A DNA stretch of 64,000 nucleotides, from positions 1-64,000 of the forward strand of contig CADAFP010000025.1 in assembly GCA_902787185.1 (NCBI GenBank). The letters run 5' to 3'. A program made the position numbers and the translations under genes. Of this stretch, positions 14,323 through 23,918 are shown in pieces. Each line of letters opens with the position of its first letter. Positions within the stretch are counted from its first letter, which is position 1. Source of the DNA: an uncultured Bacteroidales bacterium (lineage in GTDB: Bacteria; Bacteroidota; Bacteroidia; Bacteroidales; Muribaculaceae). The notes beneath the pieces are model-generated. The model was not told where the DNA came from. It did not search any database and worked only from the letters and a program-made list of their open reading frames with translations.

Positions 14323-16776
14323 ATGAGCGAAAAGACTAGTGGAAAGAAGAAAAACAAGCACCGCAACATCGTCCGCAGGATGTGGACGTGGTTTGCCATT
14401 TTTGTGGCCTTGGTGGTGCTGATGTTTGTGTTGATTTACAACGGCGTGATAGGTTACATGCCGCCCATCGACCAGTTGAAGAACCCCACCGACAAGTTCG
14501 CATCGACCATCTATAGCGCCGATGGTGTGGAGATGGGACGCTATTACCGTAGCCGCAGCAACCGCATCTATGTGGACTTTGACGAGATGTCGCCCCACCT
14601 GACCGATGCCCTTATCGCCACCGAGGACTCCCGCTTTGACGAGCACTCGGGTGTGGATGTCAAGGCTATCGGCCGCGCCATCATCAAGCGCGTCATCATG
14701 GGCCAGAAGAGTGCCGGTGGTGGCAGTACCATCACCCAGCAGCTCGCCAAACAGCTGTATTCGCCTGAGTCTCACAACATCTTTGAGCGCGCTCTGAAAA
14801 AGCCTGTCGAGTGGGTCATCGCCGTCAAGCTTGAGCGCTATTATACCAAGGATGAGATTATCAAGATGTACTTCAACCAGTTTGACTTTCTCAACAACGC
14901 CGTGGGTATCAAGATGGCCTCGGAGGTCTATTTTGACAAGGATCCCAAGGACTTGAACATTCAGGAAGCCGCAACGCTGGTGGGCATGTGCAAAAATCCG
15001 TCCTACTATAATCCCGTGCGCCATCCCGAGCGCACGCGTCAGCGCCGCAACGTCGTCTTTGAGCAGATGGTCAAGTCGGGTTACCTGAGTCAGGCCGAGT
15101 GTGACCAGCTCAAGACCTTGCCTCTGGTTGTCAAGTTCAAGAAACTCGACCACAACGACGGACCGGCGCCCTACTTCCGTGAGGAATTGCGCCGTGTGAT
15201 GAGTGCCAAGAAGCCTAACCGCAAGGATTATCCCTCATGGAACCAGCAGGCGTTTATCGACGACTCGGTGGCATGGGCGGTGAATCCCCTATACGGCTGG
15301 TGCAACAAGAATACCAAGCCTGACGGCTCTCACTACGACATCTATACCGATGGTCTCAAGATTTACACCACCATCGACTCCCGCATGCAGGAATATGCCG
15401 AGAAGGCCGTGCACAAGCACATGAGCAAGACCCTGCAGCCTGCCTTCCTGCGTGAGCGCGGTGGCACCAAGAATCCTTATACCAACAACAAGCAGGAACT
15501 CTCAAGTGCCGGCAAGCAGGCGCTCATCAATGCCGCCATCCGTCACAGCGAGCGTTACCGTGTGCTCAAGAATCAGGGTCTGAGCGATGCCCAGATCATG
15601 GACAACTTCAAGAAGCCGGTACAGATGCACCTGTTCAACTATGAGGGAGGCTTTGATGCCCAGATGACACCGCTCGACTCACTGCTTTACACCAAGTCGT
15701 TCCTGCGTTGCGCCATGATGTCGATGGATCCCGTCACGGGCTATGTCAAGGCCTACGTCGGTGGCCCCAACTTCCGCTTCTTCAAGTATGACATGGTGTC
15801 TACAGGCCGTCGCCAAATTGGTTCGACGGTGAAGCCCTTCGTCTATTCCCAGGCCATCGAGTTTGGCGGTTTGACGCCCTGCTCGACACGTCCGGGCGGC
15901 GCTCCCAACATCATTTGGAACAATGAGGTGTATAATCCGCAGAACGAGGGTAGCGGCGGCGGAATGGACCTGCGCAATGCGTTGAAGTACTCCAAGAACT
16001 GGATTTCAGCAGGCTTCATGCGCGGTACCCGCGAGAACTGGATTGAGCGCAACGGCTACTACACCATGACCCCCGACGAGTTGGTTAAGTGGATGCACAG
16101 TTTCGGTATCACGAGTTACCTGGATCCCGTGCCGTCGTTGAGCTTGGGCGCCTGCGAAGTCACCTTGCGAGAGATGGTAGCCGCTTACTCGGCATTTGCC
16201 AATGGCGGTATGCGTGTTGAGCCGGTTTACGTTTCCCGCATTACCGATAACCGTGGTAACGTTATTGCCGAGTTCACGGGTAACCAGACCGAAATCATGA
16301 GCGAGGACACCTACCTGAAGATGCTCTCGATGCTTCTCGAGGTCGTTGATGGCGGTACCGGTGCAAGGCTGCGCTACGCCTATGGTATCACGGCCGACAT
16401 GGGCGGCAAGACAGGTACCACCAACTTCCACAGTGACGGTTGGTTCATGGGCTTCACGCCCGAGCTGGTCACCGGTGTGTGGGTCGGCGGCGAGGAGCGC
16501 TATATCCACTTCAACAGCATGGCGATGGGTCAGGGTGCCGAGGCGGCACTTCCCATCCTGGGCTATTACATGAAGTGGTTGTATGACGACAAGGCATTAC
16601 CTTACAAGCAGAGCACCAAATTTGAGTTCCCCAAGAATTTCAATGCCTGCGGTGACGAGTTGGGTGGCTACTACGGCGGTGGCGGTGGTGGCTGGCACGG
16701 CGGTGGCGGCGGTGAAGAAGGCGGCGGCGAAAGTGCTGGCGGCAACGACGACGCCACCGAAGGACTCTTCGATTAA
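14323..16776 (+). CDS. mrcA: Bifunctional penicillin-binding protein 1A (glycosyltransferase and transpeptidase)
   Basis: Polymerises and cross-links peptidoglycan at the outer face of the inner membrane. A basic cytoplasmic tail (1-20) and one membrane helix (about 21-42) precede the GT51 domain, with catalytic Glu101 in ATEDSRFDEHSGVD and AGGGSTITQQLAKQLY. The transpeptidase domain has GRRQIGSTVKP (Ser of SxxK), YSKNWIS (SxN) and GGKTGTTNFHSDGWF (KTG). Length 817 is normal. The end is unusual: residues after about 785 are a Gly-rich stretch, then an acidic tail. The stop codon lies inside the stem of the shared terminator. Convergent with folD. Confidence 0.92.
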   Translation: MSEKTSGKKKNKHRNIVRRMWTWFAIFVALVVLMFVLIYNGVIGYMPPIDQLKNPTDKFASTIYSADGVEMGRYYRSRSNRIYVDFDEMSPHLTDALIATEDSRFDEHSGVDVKAIGRAIIKRVIMGQKSAGGGSTITQQLAKQLYSPESHNIFERALKKPVEWVIAVKLERYYTKDEIIKMYFNQFDFLNNAVGIKMASEVYFDKDPKDLNIQEAATLVGMCKNPSYYNPVRHPERTRQRRNVVFEQMVKSGYLSQAECDQLKTLPLVVKFKKLDHNDGPAPYFREELRRVMSAKKPNRKDYPSWNQQAFIDDSVAWAVNPLYGWCNKNTKPDGSHYDIYTDGLKIYTTIDSRMQEYAEKAVHKHMSKTLQPAFLRERGGTKNPYTNNKQELSSAGKQALINAAIRHSERYRVLKNQGLSDAQIMDNFKKPVQMHLFNYEGGFDAQMTPLDSLLYTKSFLRCAMMSMDPVTGYVKAYVGGPNFRFFKYDMVSTGRRQIGSTVKPFVYSQAIEFGGLTPCSTRPGGAPNIIWNNEVYNPQNEGSGGGMDLRNALKYSKNWISAGFMRGTRENWIERNGYYTMTPDELVKWMHSFGITSYLDPVPSLSLGACEVTLREMVAAYSAFANGGMRVEPVYVSRITDNRGNVIAEFTGNQTEIMSEDTYLKMLSMLLEVVDGGTGARLRYAYGITADMGGKTGTTNFHSDGWFMGFTPELVTGVWVGGEERYIHFNSMAMGQGAEAALPILGYYMKWLYDDKALPYKQSTKFEFPKNFNACGDELGGYYGGGGGGWHGGGGGEEGGGESAGGNDDATEGLFD

Positions 16777-16820
16777 AACAATGAAGTCGAGCTCATGTGA
16801 GCTCGACTTCATTGTTTTAA
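16773..16820. terminator. Perfect 23-bp bidirectional terminator between mrcA and folD
   Basis: TTAAAACAATGAAGTCGAGC... at 16773-16795 is perfectly complementary to 16798-16820, with a 2-nt spacer at the centre. A- and T-tracts at the stem ends suit termination in both directions. The left stem starts within the mrcA stop codon. Confidence 0.85.
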
Positions 16821-16831
16821 TCAGTTAAGAA

Positions 16832-17710
16832 TTATGCATAAATTTCTTTCTTTGCGGCTGCAAGGGTGTTCTTCATTAGGGAGCAGATGGTCATGGGGCC
16901 GACGCCGCCGGGGACGGGGGTAATGTAGGAACACTTGGGGGCAACCTCGTCAAATTTCACGTCGCCGTTCAGGCGGTAGCCCGTCTTGCTGTTGGGGTCC
17001 TCAACGCGTGTGGTACCCACGTCGATGACTACTGCGCCATCCTTCACCATGTCGGCGGTGACAAAGTTAGGTCGTCCAATGGCGGCGATGATGATGTCGG
17101 CTTGACGGCATTCCTCCTTCAAGGTCGCCGAGTGGCTGTGGCAAACAGTCACTGTGGCGTCGCCATACTGTTTCTGCAGCATGAGCTGTGCCATGGGCTT
17201 GCCCACAATGTTGCTGCGGCCCAGCACCACGCATTTCTTACCCGATGTCGGGATATTGTAGCGCTGCAGCAGGGTGATGATGCCCAGAGGTGTTGCCGAG
17301 ATGAAGCTGGGAAGGCCCAGTGCCATGCGGCCAGCGTTCATCGGGTGAATGCCATCAACATCCTTGCGGTAGTCGATGGTGTTAATTACGTGCTGCTCGT
17401 TGATGTGCTTGGGCAGCGGCAGTTGCACGATGAAGCCGTCAACGTCGTCATCCTCGTTCAACTTCTTGATGCAGTCAAGCAGCTGCTCCTCGGTCGTGTC
17501 CTCGTCCAAGCGGATGAGCGACGACTTGAATCCACACTTCTCGCAAGCGATGACTTTATTCTTCACGTAGGCTTCAGAACCGCCATCGTGGCCGACGAGC
17601 ACGGCAGCCAGGTGCGGGCGCTTCATGCCGGCAGCTATCATTTGGTCCACCTCTGCCTTGATCTCTTCCTTGATGGCAGCGGCAGTCATTTTTCCGTCTA
17701 TCAGTTTCAT
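16832..17710 (-). CDS. folD: Bifunctional methylenetetrahydrofolate dehydrogenase / methenyltetrahydrofolate cyclohydrolase
   Basis: Interconverts methylene-, methenyl- and formyl-tetrahydrofolate in the cytoplasm. The catalytic region [14 protein letters not shown] carries the YxxxK motif. [18 protein letters not shown] and [16 protein letters not shown] are family signatures, [18 protein letters not shown] is the NADP-binding loop, and [17 protein letters not shown] closes the protein. 292 residues, normal. It ends at the shared terminator with mrcA. Confidence 0.95.
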   Translation of the reverse strand: MKLIDGKMTAAAIKEEIKAEVDQMIAAGMKRPHLAAVLVGHDGGSEAYVKNKVIACEKCGFKSSLIRLDEDTTEEQLLDCIKKLNEDDDVDGFIVQLPLPKHINEQHVINTIDYRKDVDGIHPMNAGRMALGLPSFISATPLGIITLLQRYNIPTSGKKCVVLGRSNIVGKPMAQLMLQKQYGDATVTVCHSHSATLKEECRQADIIIAAIGRPNFVTADMVKDGAVVIDVGTTRVEDPNSKTGYRLNGDVKFDEVAPKCSYITPVPGGVGPMTICSLMKNTLAAAKKEIYA

Positions 17711-17753
17711 GCTTTTCTGTATGCTTTTTAATCGTTTATTTCAAATCAACCCA

Positions 17754-17761
17754 CAAAATTA
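17754..17761 (-). promoter_or_regulatory. -7 box of folD
   Basis: Minus-strand TAATTTTG, 43 nt upstream of the folD ATG. The -33 element is not clear. Confidence 0.45.
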
Positions 17762-17871
17762 CTCCAAAAAATCCAATTAGCGCCCATTCTTTACATTTTT
17801 TAAAGGAAATGCCGCCTTAATCCCTTTGTCATGGCAAGAGAGGGGTGGCATGGAGTTGCTATCCTGGGGGG

Positions 17872-17980
17872 CTTGTCGTGTGGACGGCAGCATAGCTGCC
17901 GTACGGGGGACCTGGTGTTGCGGTGGGGCTTGGTGTTGGGGGCGGTGTTGTCGTGTGGGCGGCAGCATTGCTGCCGTGTT
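17872..17980. repeat. Two direct repeats, each with a CGGCAGC hairpin, after priA
   Basis: TTGTCGTGTGGACGGCAGCA-TAGCTGCCGT (from 17873) recurs about 75 nt later as TTGTCGTGTGGGCGGCAGCA-TTGCTGCCGT (from 17949). Each contains a perfect short hairpin (CGGCAGC/GCTGCCG). The second copy ends at the priA stop codon. They may act as priA terminators or be a local REP-type duplication; the G/T-rich sequence between them has no coding signal. Confidence 0.55.
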
Positions 17981-20443
17981 TCACACGGGATCGACGTCGT
18001 AGTAGAGGCGGACGGTCTTCATGCGGGCGTCGGCGGCGAGCATTTGCTCGTAGAGGTCGCGCAGGATTTTCTTCACCTTGGCCATCGAGGCTCCGGTCTC
18101 TATCTTGAGCGTGATTTGGCGGATGTAAAGGTTCTGCACCCTGGCGACGAAGGGTGCCATGGGGCCCAGCACGCGTGCCCCGAACACCTGATGCAACAGA
18201 CTGCAGTAGCGAACGGCCAGCTCGCCAACGGTGGCATCGTCACGGTGCTTGAGGTAGATGTTGATGACCTTGGTGAATGGCGGGTAGCCAAACTGCTTGC
18301 GGTCGGCCATTTCATGCTGATAGAATCCGTCGTAGTCGTGAGCCTGTACAAACTTGATGACGTCGTGTTCGGGGTTGCTCGTCTGAATGATGACTTGTCC
18401 CTGCTTGTGAGCCCTGCCGGCACGTCCTGACACCTGTTCCAGCATGTCGAAGGCACGCTCATGGCTGCGGAAGTCGGGGAAATTGATCATCGTGTCGGCA
18501 TTGAGGATGCCCACAATACTCACCGCGTCAAAGTCCAGTCCCTTGGTCACCATCTGGGTGCCCACGAGGATGTTGGTGCGGTGCTGCGAAAACTCGTCGA
18601 TGATGCGGTCATAGCTGTTTTTGTTGCGCGTGGTGTCGAGGTCCATGCGCGATATTTTCTCACCCGGGAACACCGCGTCGATGTCGTCCTCGATGCGCTC
18701 GGTGCCGTAGCCAACGATTTCAATGCCAGGAAGTTGGCATGCGGGGCATAGGTCGGGGAGCGGGATGGTGTAGCCGCAGTAGTGGCACACCAGGCTATGG
18801 TTGTGTTTGTGGTAGGTGAGCGACACGTCGCAATTCTCGCACTTGGGAATCCAGCCACACTCCTTGCACCGCACCATGGGGGAGTAGCCACGGCGGTTCT
18901 GGAACAGGATGACCTGTTCGCCATCCAGTAGCGCTTTGCGGCACTTGGCGATCAGCTCGTTGCTGAACATGCCATGCATCTCGCGACGCTTGCGCGCGTC
19001 AAGCGTGTCAATGACCTTGACTTCAGGCATTTGGATGTCGCCGTAGCGTGTCATCAGCTTCACGAGGCCATAGCGACCCTCCAGGGCCAGATGATAGACT
19101 TCGATGGCTGGTGTCGCCGAGCCCAGCAGCGTCTTGGCGCCGTGCATCTGCGCCAGCACCAGGGCCGCGTTGCGTCCGTTGTAGCGCGGCGCCGGGTCTT
19201 GCTGCTTGTAGCTGCTGTCATGCTCCTCATCGACGATGACCAGCCCCAGGTTGGAGTAGGGGAGGAAGATGGAGGAGCGCACGCCGATGACCACACACGG
19301 TTCGTTGCTGTCAAGCAGACGCTTCCAGATGTCAACACGCTCATTGTCACTGAACTTGGAGTGGTAGATGAGCAGTTTATCGCCAAAAACACGCCTGAGC
19401 CGACGTGTCAACTGTGTTGTCAAGGCAATCTCGGGCACCAGATAGAGCACCTGCTTGCCCAAACGCAGGGCGTCACCGATGAGGTGCATATAGACTGACG
19501 TCTTGCCGCTGCTGGTCACGCCATGCAACAAAGTGATGGCATGTTGCCGCATCGACTGGTGGATTTCGTCATAGGCGCGCTTTTGTTCCTCGCTCAACAC
19601 GGGCGGCTCTTCCAGCACACTGCCAAGGTCGGCAAAGCGGTTGATTTCCTTCTTGTAGATTTCCAGCATTCCGCGTTTCACCGCCTCGTGGAGCACGGCC
19701 CCGCTCACGCCGGCGCGTTTCAGCAGGTTGTCCTTGCTCACCTCTCGTGGCTCACCGCTCTGCAGCCAGCGTGACATATCCAGATAGGCGAGAAGCAATG
19801 CCTCTTGCTTGGGTGCTCGCTTGAGCTGGTCAAAGTATTGGTGCAGAGACTGTTCGTCATCGCGGGCGATGGTCAGGCGCACGCAGGCCTCGGTTTTAGG
19901 GCGGTAATTGTCGATGACACGCTCGCTCACATGCAGCGCATCAAGGTCCAACAAGTGGCTGACATTTCGTTCTACGGTCTTGAATCCGGTTGCGCGTGCG
20001 ATTTCGGCAATCTGAACGCGTCCACGCTGGGCGGTAAAGTCCAGAATAACGCGCTCGTGGTCGGTCAACTGCCCAGGTTCGCTCTCCTCAAAGTCGGGAT
20101 TCGCGCTGATGGTGGTCTCGCTCTCCACTTTCAGCCCCGAGGGGACAGCCGCCTTATAGACCTCGCCCATCGAGCACAGGTAATAGTCGGCAATCCATTG
20201 CCAGAAGTTCAGCTGCGGATGCCGCAGGATAGGTTTCTCGTCGAGGGTGCCCAAAATCTCCTTCACCTCATAGCCTTTTGGTGCTCTGTCGTGCAACGAC
20301 ACCACGATTGCCGTGAAGATTTTTTTGCGGCCAAAAGGCACCAGCACCCGCATCCCAATCGAGAGTTTCATCTCCTCGGGAACGCGGTAAGTATAGGTGC
20401 CAGGAAGGGCCAATGGCAGCAAGGTTTCGGCAAATTTGGGCAT
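17981..20443 (-). CDS. priA: Primosomal replication protein N', PriA helicase
   Basis: Restarts stalled replication forks by loading the replicative helicase. The N-terminal DNA-binding region begins FAETLLPLALPGTYTYRVP. The helicase core has Walker A LLHGVTSSGKTSVY, DEEH box VDEEHDSSYK, and motif GSATPAIE. The zinc-binding insertion has the expected Cys pairs (CKECGWIPKCENC, then VCHYCGY and CPAC). Helicase motifs continue with GTQMVTKGLDF and QVSGRAGR. 820 residues, normal for Bacteroidetes. It stands as a single gene. Confidence 0.95.
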   Translation of the reverse strand: MPKFAETLLPLALPGTYTYRVPEEMKLSIGMRVLVPFGRKKIFTAIVVSLHDRAPKGYEVKEILGTLDEKPILRHPQLNFWQWIADYYLCSMGEVYKAAVPSGLKVESETTISANPDFEESEPGQLTDHERVILDFTAQRGRVQIAEIARATGFKTVERNVSHLLDLDALHVSERVIDNYRPKTEACVRLTIARDDEQSLHQYFDQLKRAPKQEALLLAYLDMSRWLQSGEPREVSKDNLLKRAGVSGAVLHEAVKRGMLEIYKKEINRFADLGSVLEEPPVLSEEQKRAYDEIHQSMRQHAITLLHGVTSSGKTSVYMHLIGDALRLGKQVLYLVPEIALTTQLTRRLRRVFGDKLLIYHSKFSDNERVDIWKRLLDSNEPCVVIGVRSSIFLPYSNLGLVIVDEEHDSSYKQQDPAPRYNGRNAALVLAQMHGAKTLLGSATPAIEVYHLALEGRYGLVKLMTRYGDIQMPEVKVIDTLDARKRREMHGMFSNELIAKCRKALLDGEQVILFQNRRGYSPMVRCKECGWIPKCENCDVSLTYHKHNHSLVCHYCGYTIPLPDLCPACQLPGIEIVGYGTERIEDDIDAVFPGEKISRMDLDTTRNKNSYDRIIDEFSQHRTNILVGTQMVTKGLDFDAVSIVGILNADTMINFPDFRSHERAFDMLEQVSGRAGRAHKQGQVIIQTSNPEHDVIKFVQAHDYDGFYQHEMADRKQFGYPPFTKVINIYLKHRDDATVGELAVRYCSLLHQVFGARVLGPMAPFVARVQNLYIRQITLKIETGASMAKVKKILRDLYEQMLAADARMKTVRLYYDVDPV

Positions 20444-20456
20444 ATTTTCGGATAAC

Positions 20457-20577
20457 TTAAATAATCACTTTAAACTTATGATTTATTTCAACTGATTATC
20501 AATAATTAAGTATCAAATATTATAGATAATTTTGTCAATTTATTACAAATGAATTTTATTTAAATAATCACTTTAAA
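20457..20577. repeat. AT-rich spacer with a 17-bp direct repeat
   Basis: TAAATAATCACTTTAAA occurs at 20457-20473 and again at 20561-20577 in a very AT-rich spacer (20444-20620) between priA and the glycosyltransferase gene on the same strand. No hairpin terminator is visible. The repeats could be protein binding sites or slippage products. Confidence 0.45.
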
Positions 20578-20620
20578 AATAGTGATATAATTAATATGAT
20601 AATCAATCAAATATAAATAT

Positions 20621-21796
20621 TTAGTCAAGATATTGGTGATAAATGCGGTTTTCCTTGTCGGCGGTGGCGCTCCAGCTCACTTCGGCAGGCAATTTTTGGT
20701 CGATGCCACCACGAAGGAGTTCCACCGCTCTTGTGGTGAAACGGTCCACAAATCGGTCGCCCAAGTCGATGGCATTTTCACGTCCGACAGCCTCGGCGGT
20801 GCCGATGACGTTGGTGGCGACAACATGCGCTCCGCACGATAGGGCCTCAATCACGACAAGCGGTAGTCCCTCGAGGCTGCTGGGCAGCACGAGCAGGTCC
20901 ACGCAGTTGAGTAGGTCGGGAATTTCCTCGGGAGGCACTTTGCCGGTGAAGTGGCATTTCACCCCTTTCTCTCTCATCAGTCGGCGTGTCTCGTCGAGTT
21001 GGATGCCGTCGCCTATTGCCCAGAATGTCAGCTGATAGCCATATTTGGCCTCCATTTCCTTGTAGATGTCGGGGAGCAGTGTCACGTTTTTCACGGGTTC
21101 AAAGCGTCCCACAAAGGCGACCACCTTCTCACTGGGGGTGATGCTGTATTTCTCTCTGAGTTGAGCGCGTTGAGCGTCGCTGTAGCGCCTGAACTGGTCG
21201 CTGGCGCCGTTGAGCAGCACATCAGCGGGAAAGCCGTCGGTCAGTTCGGCATGGGCCTTGTCGAGCAGCCCCTGACTGACAAAGAAGTTACAGGTGGCGC
21301 TATGTAACAGCTTGATGGTCATTTGCTTGATCATCGGGTCACGGGGTGGGTCGGTATAGATGCTGGCGCCATGCCAGGTGATGAAACTGGGGATGTGCAG
21401 TTTCTTGCCGGCAAACACGGCTGCATGGCCCATGATGCGGTCGTGGGCGCTCACCAGGTCGTGCCCGCGCATTTCCCAACCCAGGCGGTGCAGTCGGCGC
21501 AGCAGTGCCCGCGGCGGCTTGTGGAACACACGGTGCATGATGGCGTCACTCCAGCGGCGGCGGAACCATGTGATGTGGACCTTAACGCCGTCGGCCTCGA
21601 TCTCGTCGGGGCGGAAGGCTACCCGCTTAGTGTGCCTCACGAGCCTCATCAGCCACCCGTCATAGACCTGCAACATGTGGACATCTATCTTGTAGTCAGC
21701 GATTTGCTGCAAGTATTTCACGCGGTTGATGACGGCGTTGAACACTCCCAGCCGGCGGTTGATGTCACCCTCAAAAAGTACTGCGATCTGTTTCAT
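20621..21796 (-). CDS. Glycosyltransferase family 4 protein
   Basis: 391 residues with a GT-B layout. The N-terminal half has GHDLVSAHDRIMGHAAV and SFITWHGASIYTDPP. The C-terminal half has VVAFVGRFEPVKNVTLLPDI, HFTGKVPPEEIPDLLNCVDLLVLPSSLEGLPLVVIEALSCGAHVVAT (E-x7-E donor-binding motif) and the domain end. No signal peptide. It probably adds a sugar from an NDP-sugar to a lipid-linked or surface glycan. It stands alone, so the glycan cannot be named. Confidence 0.82.
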   Translation of the reverse strand: MKQIAVLFEGDINRRLGVFNAVINRVKYLQQIADYKIDVHMLQVYDGWLMRLVRHTKRVAFRPDEIEADGVKVHITWFRRRWSDAIMHRVFHKPPRALLRRLHRLGWEMRGHDLVSAHDRIMGHAAVFAGKKLHIPSFITWHGASIYTDPPRDPMIKQMTIKLLHSATCNFFVSQGLLDKAHAELTDGFPADVLLNGASDQFRRYSDAQRAQLREKYSITPSEKVVAFVGRFEPVKNVTLLPDIYKEMEAKYGYQLTFWAIGDGIQLDETRRLMREKGVKCHFTGKVPPEEIPDLLNCVDLLVLPSSLEGLPLVVIEALSCGAHVVATNVIGTAEAVGRENAIDLGDRFVDRFTTRAVELLRGGIDQKLPAEVSWSATADKENRIYHQYLD

Positions 21797-21962
21797 AGCA
21801 ACTTGTTGGTTTTAAGTCAAATAAAGTTAGGGCATGACGGATGTTGGGCAAAGAATGCTTTCTTTTCTTGTCGAGCCGCAGCCTAACCTTAGCCGAAGGC
21901 AAATTTACATCACTTTTGACAACTATGCAAGAAGCGGCATGGATTTCCACACAAAATGGCAC

Positions 21963-21998
21963 AAAAAAAGAGGCCAAACTCTTAGCTTGACCTCTTCT
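21963..21998 (-). terminator. Terminator downstream of tRNA-fMet
   Basis: On the minus strand AAGAGG and CCTCTT (plus 21991-21996 and 21968-21973) with inner CAA/TTG pairs form a stem. The stem runs into a T-run (plus A at 21963-21969). Confidence 0.65.
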
Positions 21999-22001
21999 TA
22001 G

Positions 22002-22073
22002 TAGCGGGAGCCAGACTCGAACTGACGACCTTTGGGTTATGAGCCCAACGAGCTGCCACTGCTCCATCCCGCA
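22002..22073 (-). tRNA. Initiator tRNA-fMet (CAT)
   Basis: A complete cloverleaf reads on the minus strand: acceptor TGCGGGA/TCCCGCT, D arm GAGC-AGTGGCA-GCTC, anticodon stem TTGGG/CCCAA with loop CTCATAA (anticodon CAT), T arm GTCAG-TTCGAGT-CTGGC, discriminator A. The three G-C pairs at the base of the anticodon stem and the unpaired 1:72 position (here U-U) are initiator hallmarks. CCA is not encoded. Confidence 0.85.
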
Positions 22074-22147
22074 ATTTGCGAGTGCAAAAGTACTGCTGTT
22101 TTTTAACATATTTTTACTGAAAACGGTAGGATTTTGCCTAAAAATCA

Positions 22148-22182
22148 CCCGTTGCGGGGGTGAAAATCCATTCCGCAACGGG
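22148..22182 (-). terminator. Terminator of the fumarate hydratase gene
   Basis: CCCGTTGCGG (22148-22157) pairs with CCGCAACGGG (22173-22182), followed on the minus strand by TGATTTTTAGG. It lies about 35 nt past the fum stop codon. Confidence 0.7.
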
Positions 22183-22215
22183 CGAATTGATTCAGTTGTG
22201 AAGCCTCGGGTGTGA

Positions 22216-23841
22216 TTACAGACCGATTTTCTTGAAGAAATCGTTGCCCTTGTTATCCACGAGGATGAAGGCGGGGAAGTCCACGACGCGGATTTTCCAC
22301 ACGGCTTCCATACCCAACTCGGGATATTCCACGCACTCGATGCTCTTGATGCTCTCCTGTGACAGGATGGCAGCGGGGCCGCCGATGCTGCCCAAGTAGA
22401 ATCCGCCGTGCTTCTTGCAGGCGTCGGTCACCTCCTGGCTGCGGTTGCCCTTGGCGATCATCACCATGCTGCCGCCCAGGCTCTGGAACAGGTCAACATA
22501 GGGGTCCATGCGGTTGGCGGTCGTCGGGCCCATCGAGCCGCAAGGCATGCCCTTAGGCGTCTTGGCGGGACCGGCATACAGCACGGGATGGTCCTTGATG
22601 TACTGGGGGATACCCTCGCCGCGGTCATAGCGCTCTTTCCACTTGGCGTGGGCGATGTCGCGGCCCACGATGATGGTTCCGCTCAGCGACACTCGGGTGG
22701 ATACGGGGTATTTGTCTAGGATGGCGAGCGTCTCGCTCATCGGACGGTCCAGGTCAATCTTGATGCCGTCGCCCTCGCCAGCCTGGCGCAGCTCCTCGGG
22801 AATCAGCTCGGTGGGCTTGTCGTCGAGTTTCTCGATCCACACACCGTCCTTGTTGATTTTTGCCTTGATGTTGCGGTCGGCACTGCAGCTCACGCCCAAG
22901 CCGATCGGGCAGGATGCGCCGTGACGGGGCAGACGCACGATGCGCACATCGTGGGCCATGTACTTGCCGCCGAACTGGGCGCCCAGGCCAATCTTGTAGG
23001 CCTCCTCGAGCACCTGCTTCTCCAGCTCCACGTCGCGGAAGGCGCGGCCGGTCTCGTCGCCCGTTGTGGGCAGGTTGTCATAGTAATGCGTCGAGGCCAG
23101 CTTCACGGTGAGCAGGTTCTTCTCGGCACTCGTGCCGCCGATGACGAACGCGATGTGATAGGGAGGGCAGGCTGCCGTGCCCAGGGTGCGCATCTTATCC
23201 ACAAGGAAGGGCACCAGCGTGCCGGGGTTGAGCACCGCCTTGGTCATCTGGTACAGGTAAGTCTTGTTGGCGCTGCCGCCGCCCTTGGTGACGCACAGGA
23301 AGTGGTATTCCATGCCCTCGGCGCACTCCAGATCGATCTGTGCGGGCAGGTTGCAACGGGTGTTCACCTCCTCATACATGCTCAGCGGGGCATTCTGCGA
23401 GTAGCGCAGGTTCTCCTGGGTGTAAGTGTTATAGACGCCGCGTGCCAGAGCCTCCTCGTCACAGAAGCCCGTCCACACCTGCTGGCCCTTCTCGCCGTGG
23501 ATGATGGCCGTGCCGGTGTCCTGGCACAGGGGCAGTTGACCCTTGGCAGCCACCTCGGCGTTGCGCAGGAAAGTCAGTGCCACATACTTGTCGTTGTCGC
23601 TGGCATCGGGGTCACGCAGAATCTTGGCTACCTGCTCGTTGTGGGAACGGCGCAGCAGGAAGTTCACGTCGCGAAAAGCCTGTTGGGCGAGCATCGTCAG
23701 TGCCTCGGGCTCGATTTTGAGGATGGGTTTGCCCTCAAACTCGCCCACCGACACATAGTCGCTGGTCAGTTTGTAGTATTCGGTGTCATCTTTGCCCAAC
23801 TGGAACATGGGCGCATAGCGGAATTCAGGGTTGTTTGCCAT
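22216..23841 (-). CDS. fumA: Class I (iron-sulfur) fumarate hydratase
   Basis: Interconverts fumarate and malate; in Bacteroidales this serves the reductive branch of the TCA cycle leading to succinate. Single-chain form with alpha and beta parts fused, 541 residues. Likely [4Fe-4S] ligands are Cys106 (LPLCQDTG), Cys225 (TAACPPYH) and Cys311 ([12 protein letters not shown]). The C-terminal half contains [31 protein letters not shown] and [14 protein letters not shown], characteristic of the fumarase beta part. The cluster makes it oxygen-sensitive. It has its own promoter inside the end of the RluA gene and its own terminator. Confidence 0.94.
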   Translation of the reverse strand: MANNPEFRYAPMFQLGKDDTEYYKLTSDYVSVGEFEGKPILKIEPEALTMLAQQAFRDVNFLLRRSHNEQVAKILRDPDASDNDKYVALTFLRNAEVAAKGQLPLCQDTGTAIIHGEKGQQVWTGFCDEEALARGVYNTYTQENLRYSQNAPLSMYEEVNTRCNLPAQIDLECAEGMEYHFLCVTKGGGSANKTYLYQMTKAVLNPGTLVPFLVDKMRTLGTAACPPYHIAFVIGGTSAEKNLLTVKLASTHYYDNLPTTGDETGRAFRDVELEKQVLEEAYKIGLGAQFGGKYMAHDVRIVRLPRHGASCPIGLGVSCSADRNIKAKINKDGVWIEKLDDKPTELIPEELRQAGEGDGIKIDLDRPMSETLAILDKYPVSTRVSLSGTIIVGRDIAHAKWKERYDRGEGIPQYIKDHPVLYAGPAKTPKGMPCGSMGPTTANRMDPYVDLFQSLGGSMVMIAKGNRSQEVTDACKKHGGFYLGSIGGPAAILSQESIKSIECVEYPELGMEAVWKIRVVDFPAFILVDNKGNDFFKKIGL

Positions 23842-23886
23842 AATTGATGTTAAAAAGATATTTTGTTAATAGTTGATTTAATTGCT

Positions 23887-23918
23887 GCAAAGTTAAAGCA
23901 TTTTCCTCACATATCAAA
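23887..23918 (-). promoter_or_regulatory. Promoter of the fumarate hydratase gene
   Basis: Minus-strand TTTG (plus CAAA 23915-23918) and TAACTTTGC (plus 23887-23895) are 19 nt apart. The -33 box overlaps the last codons of the upstream RluA gene. Confidence 0.7.
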
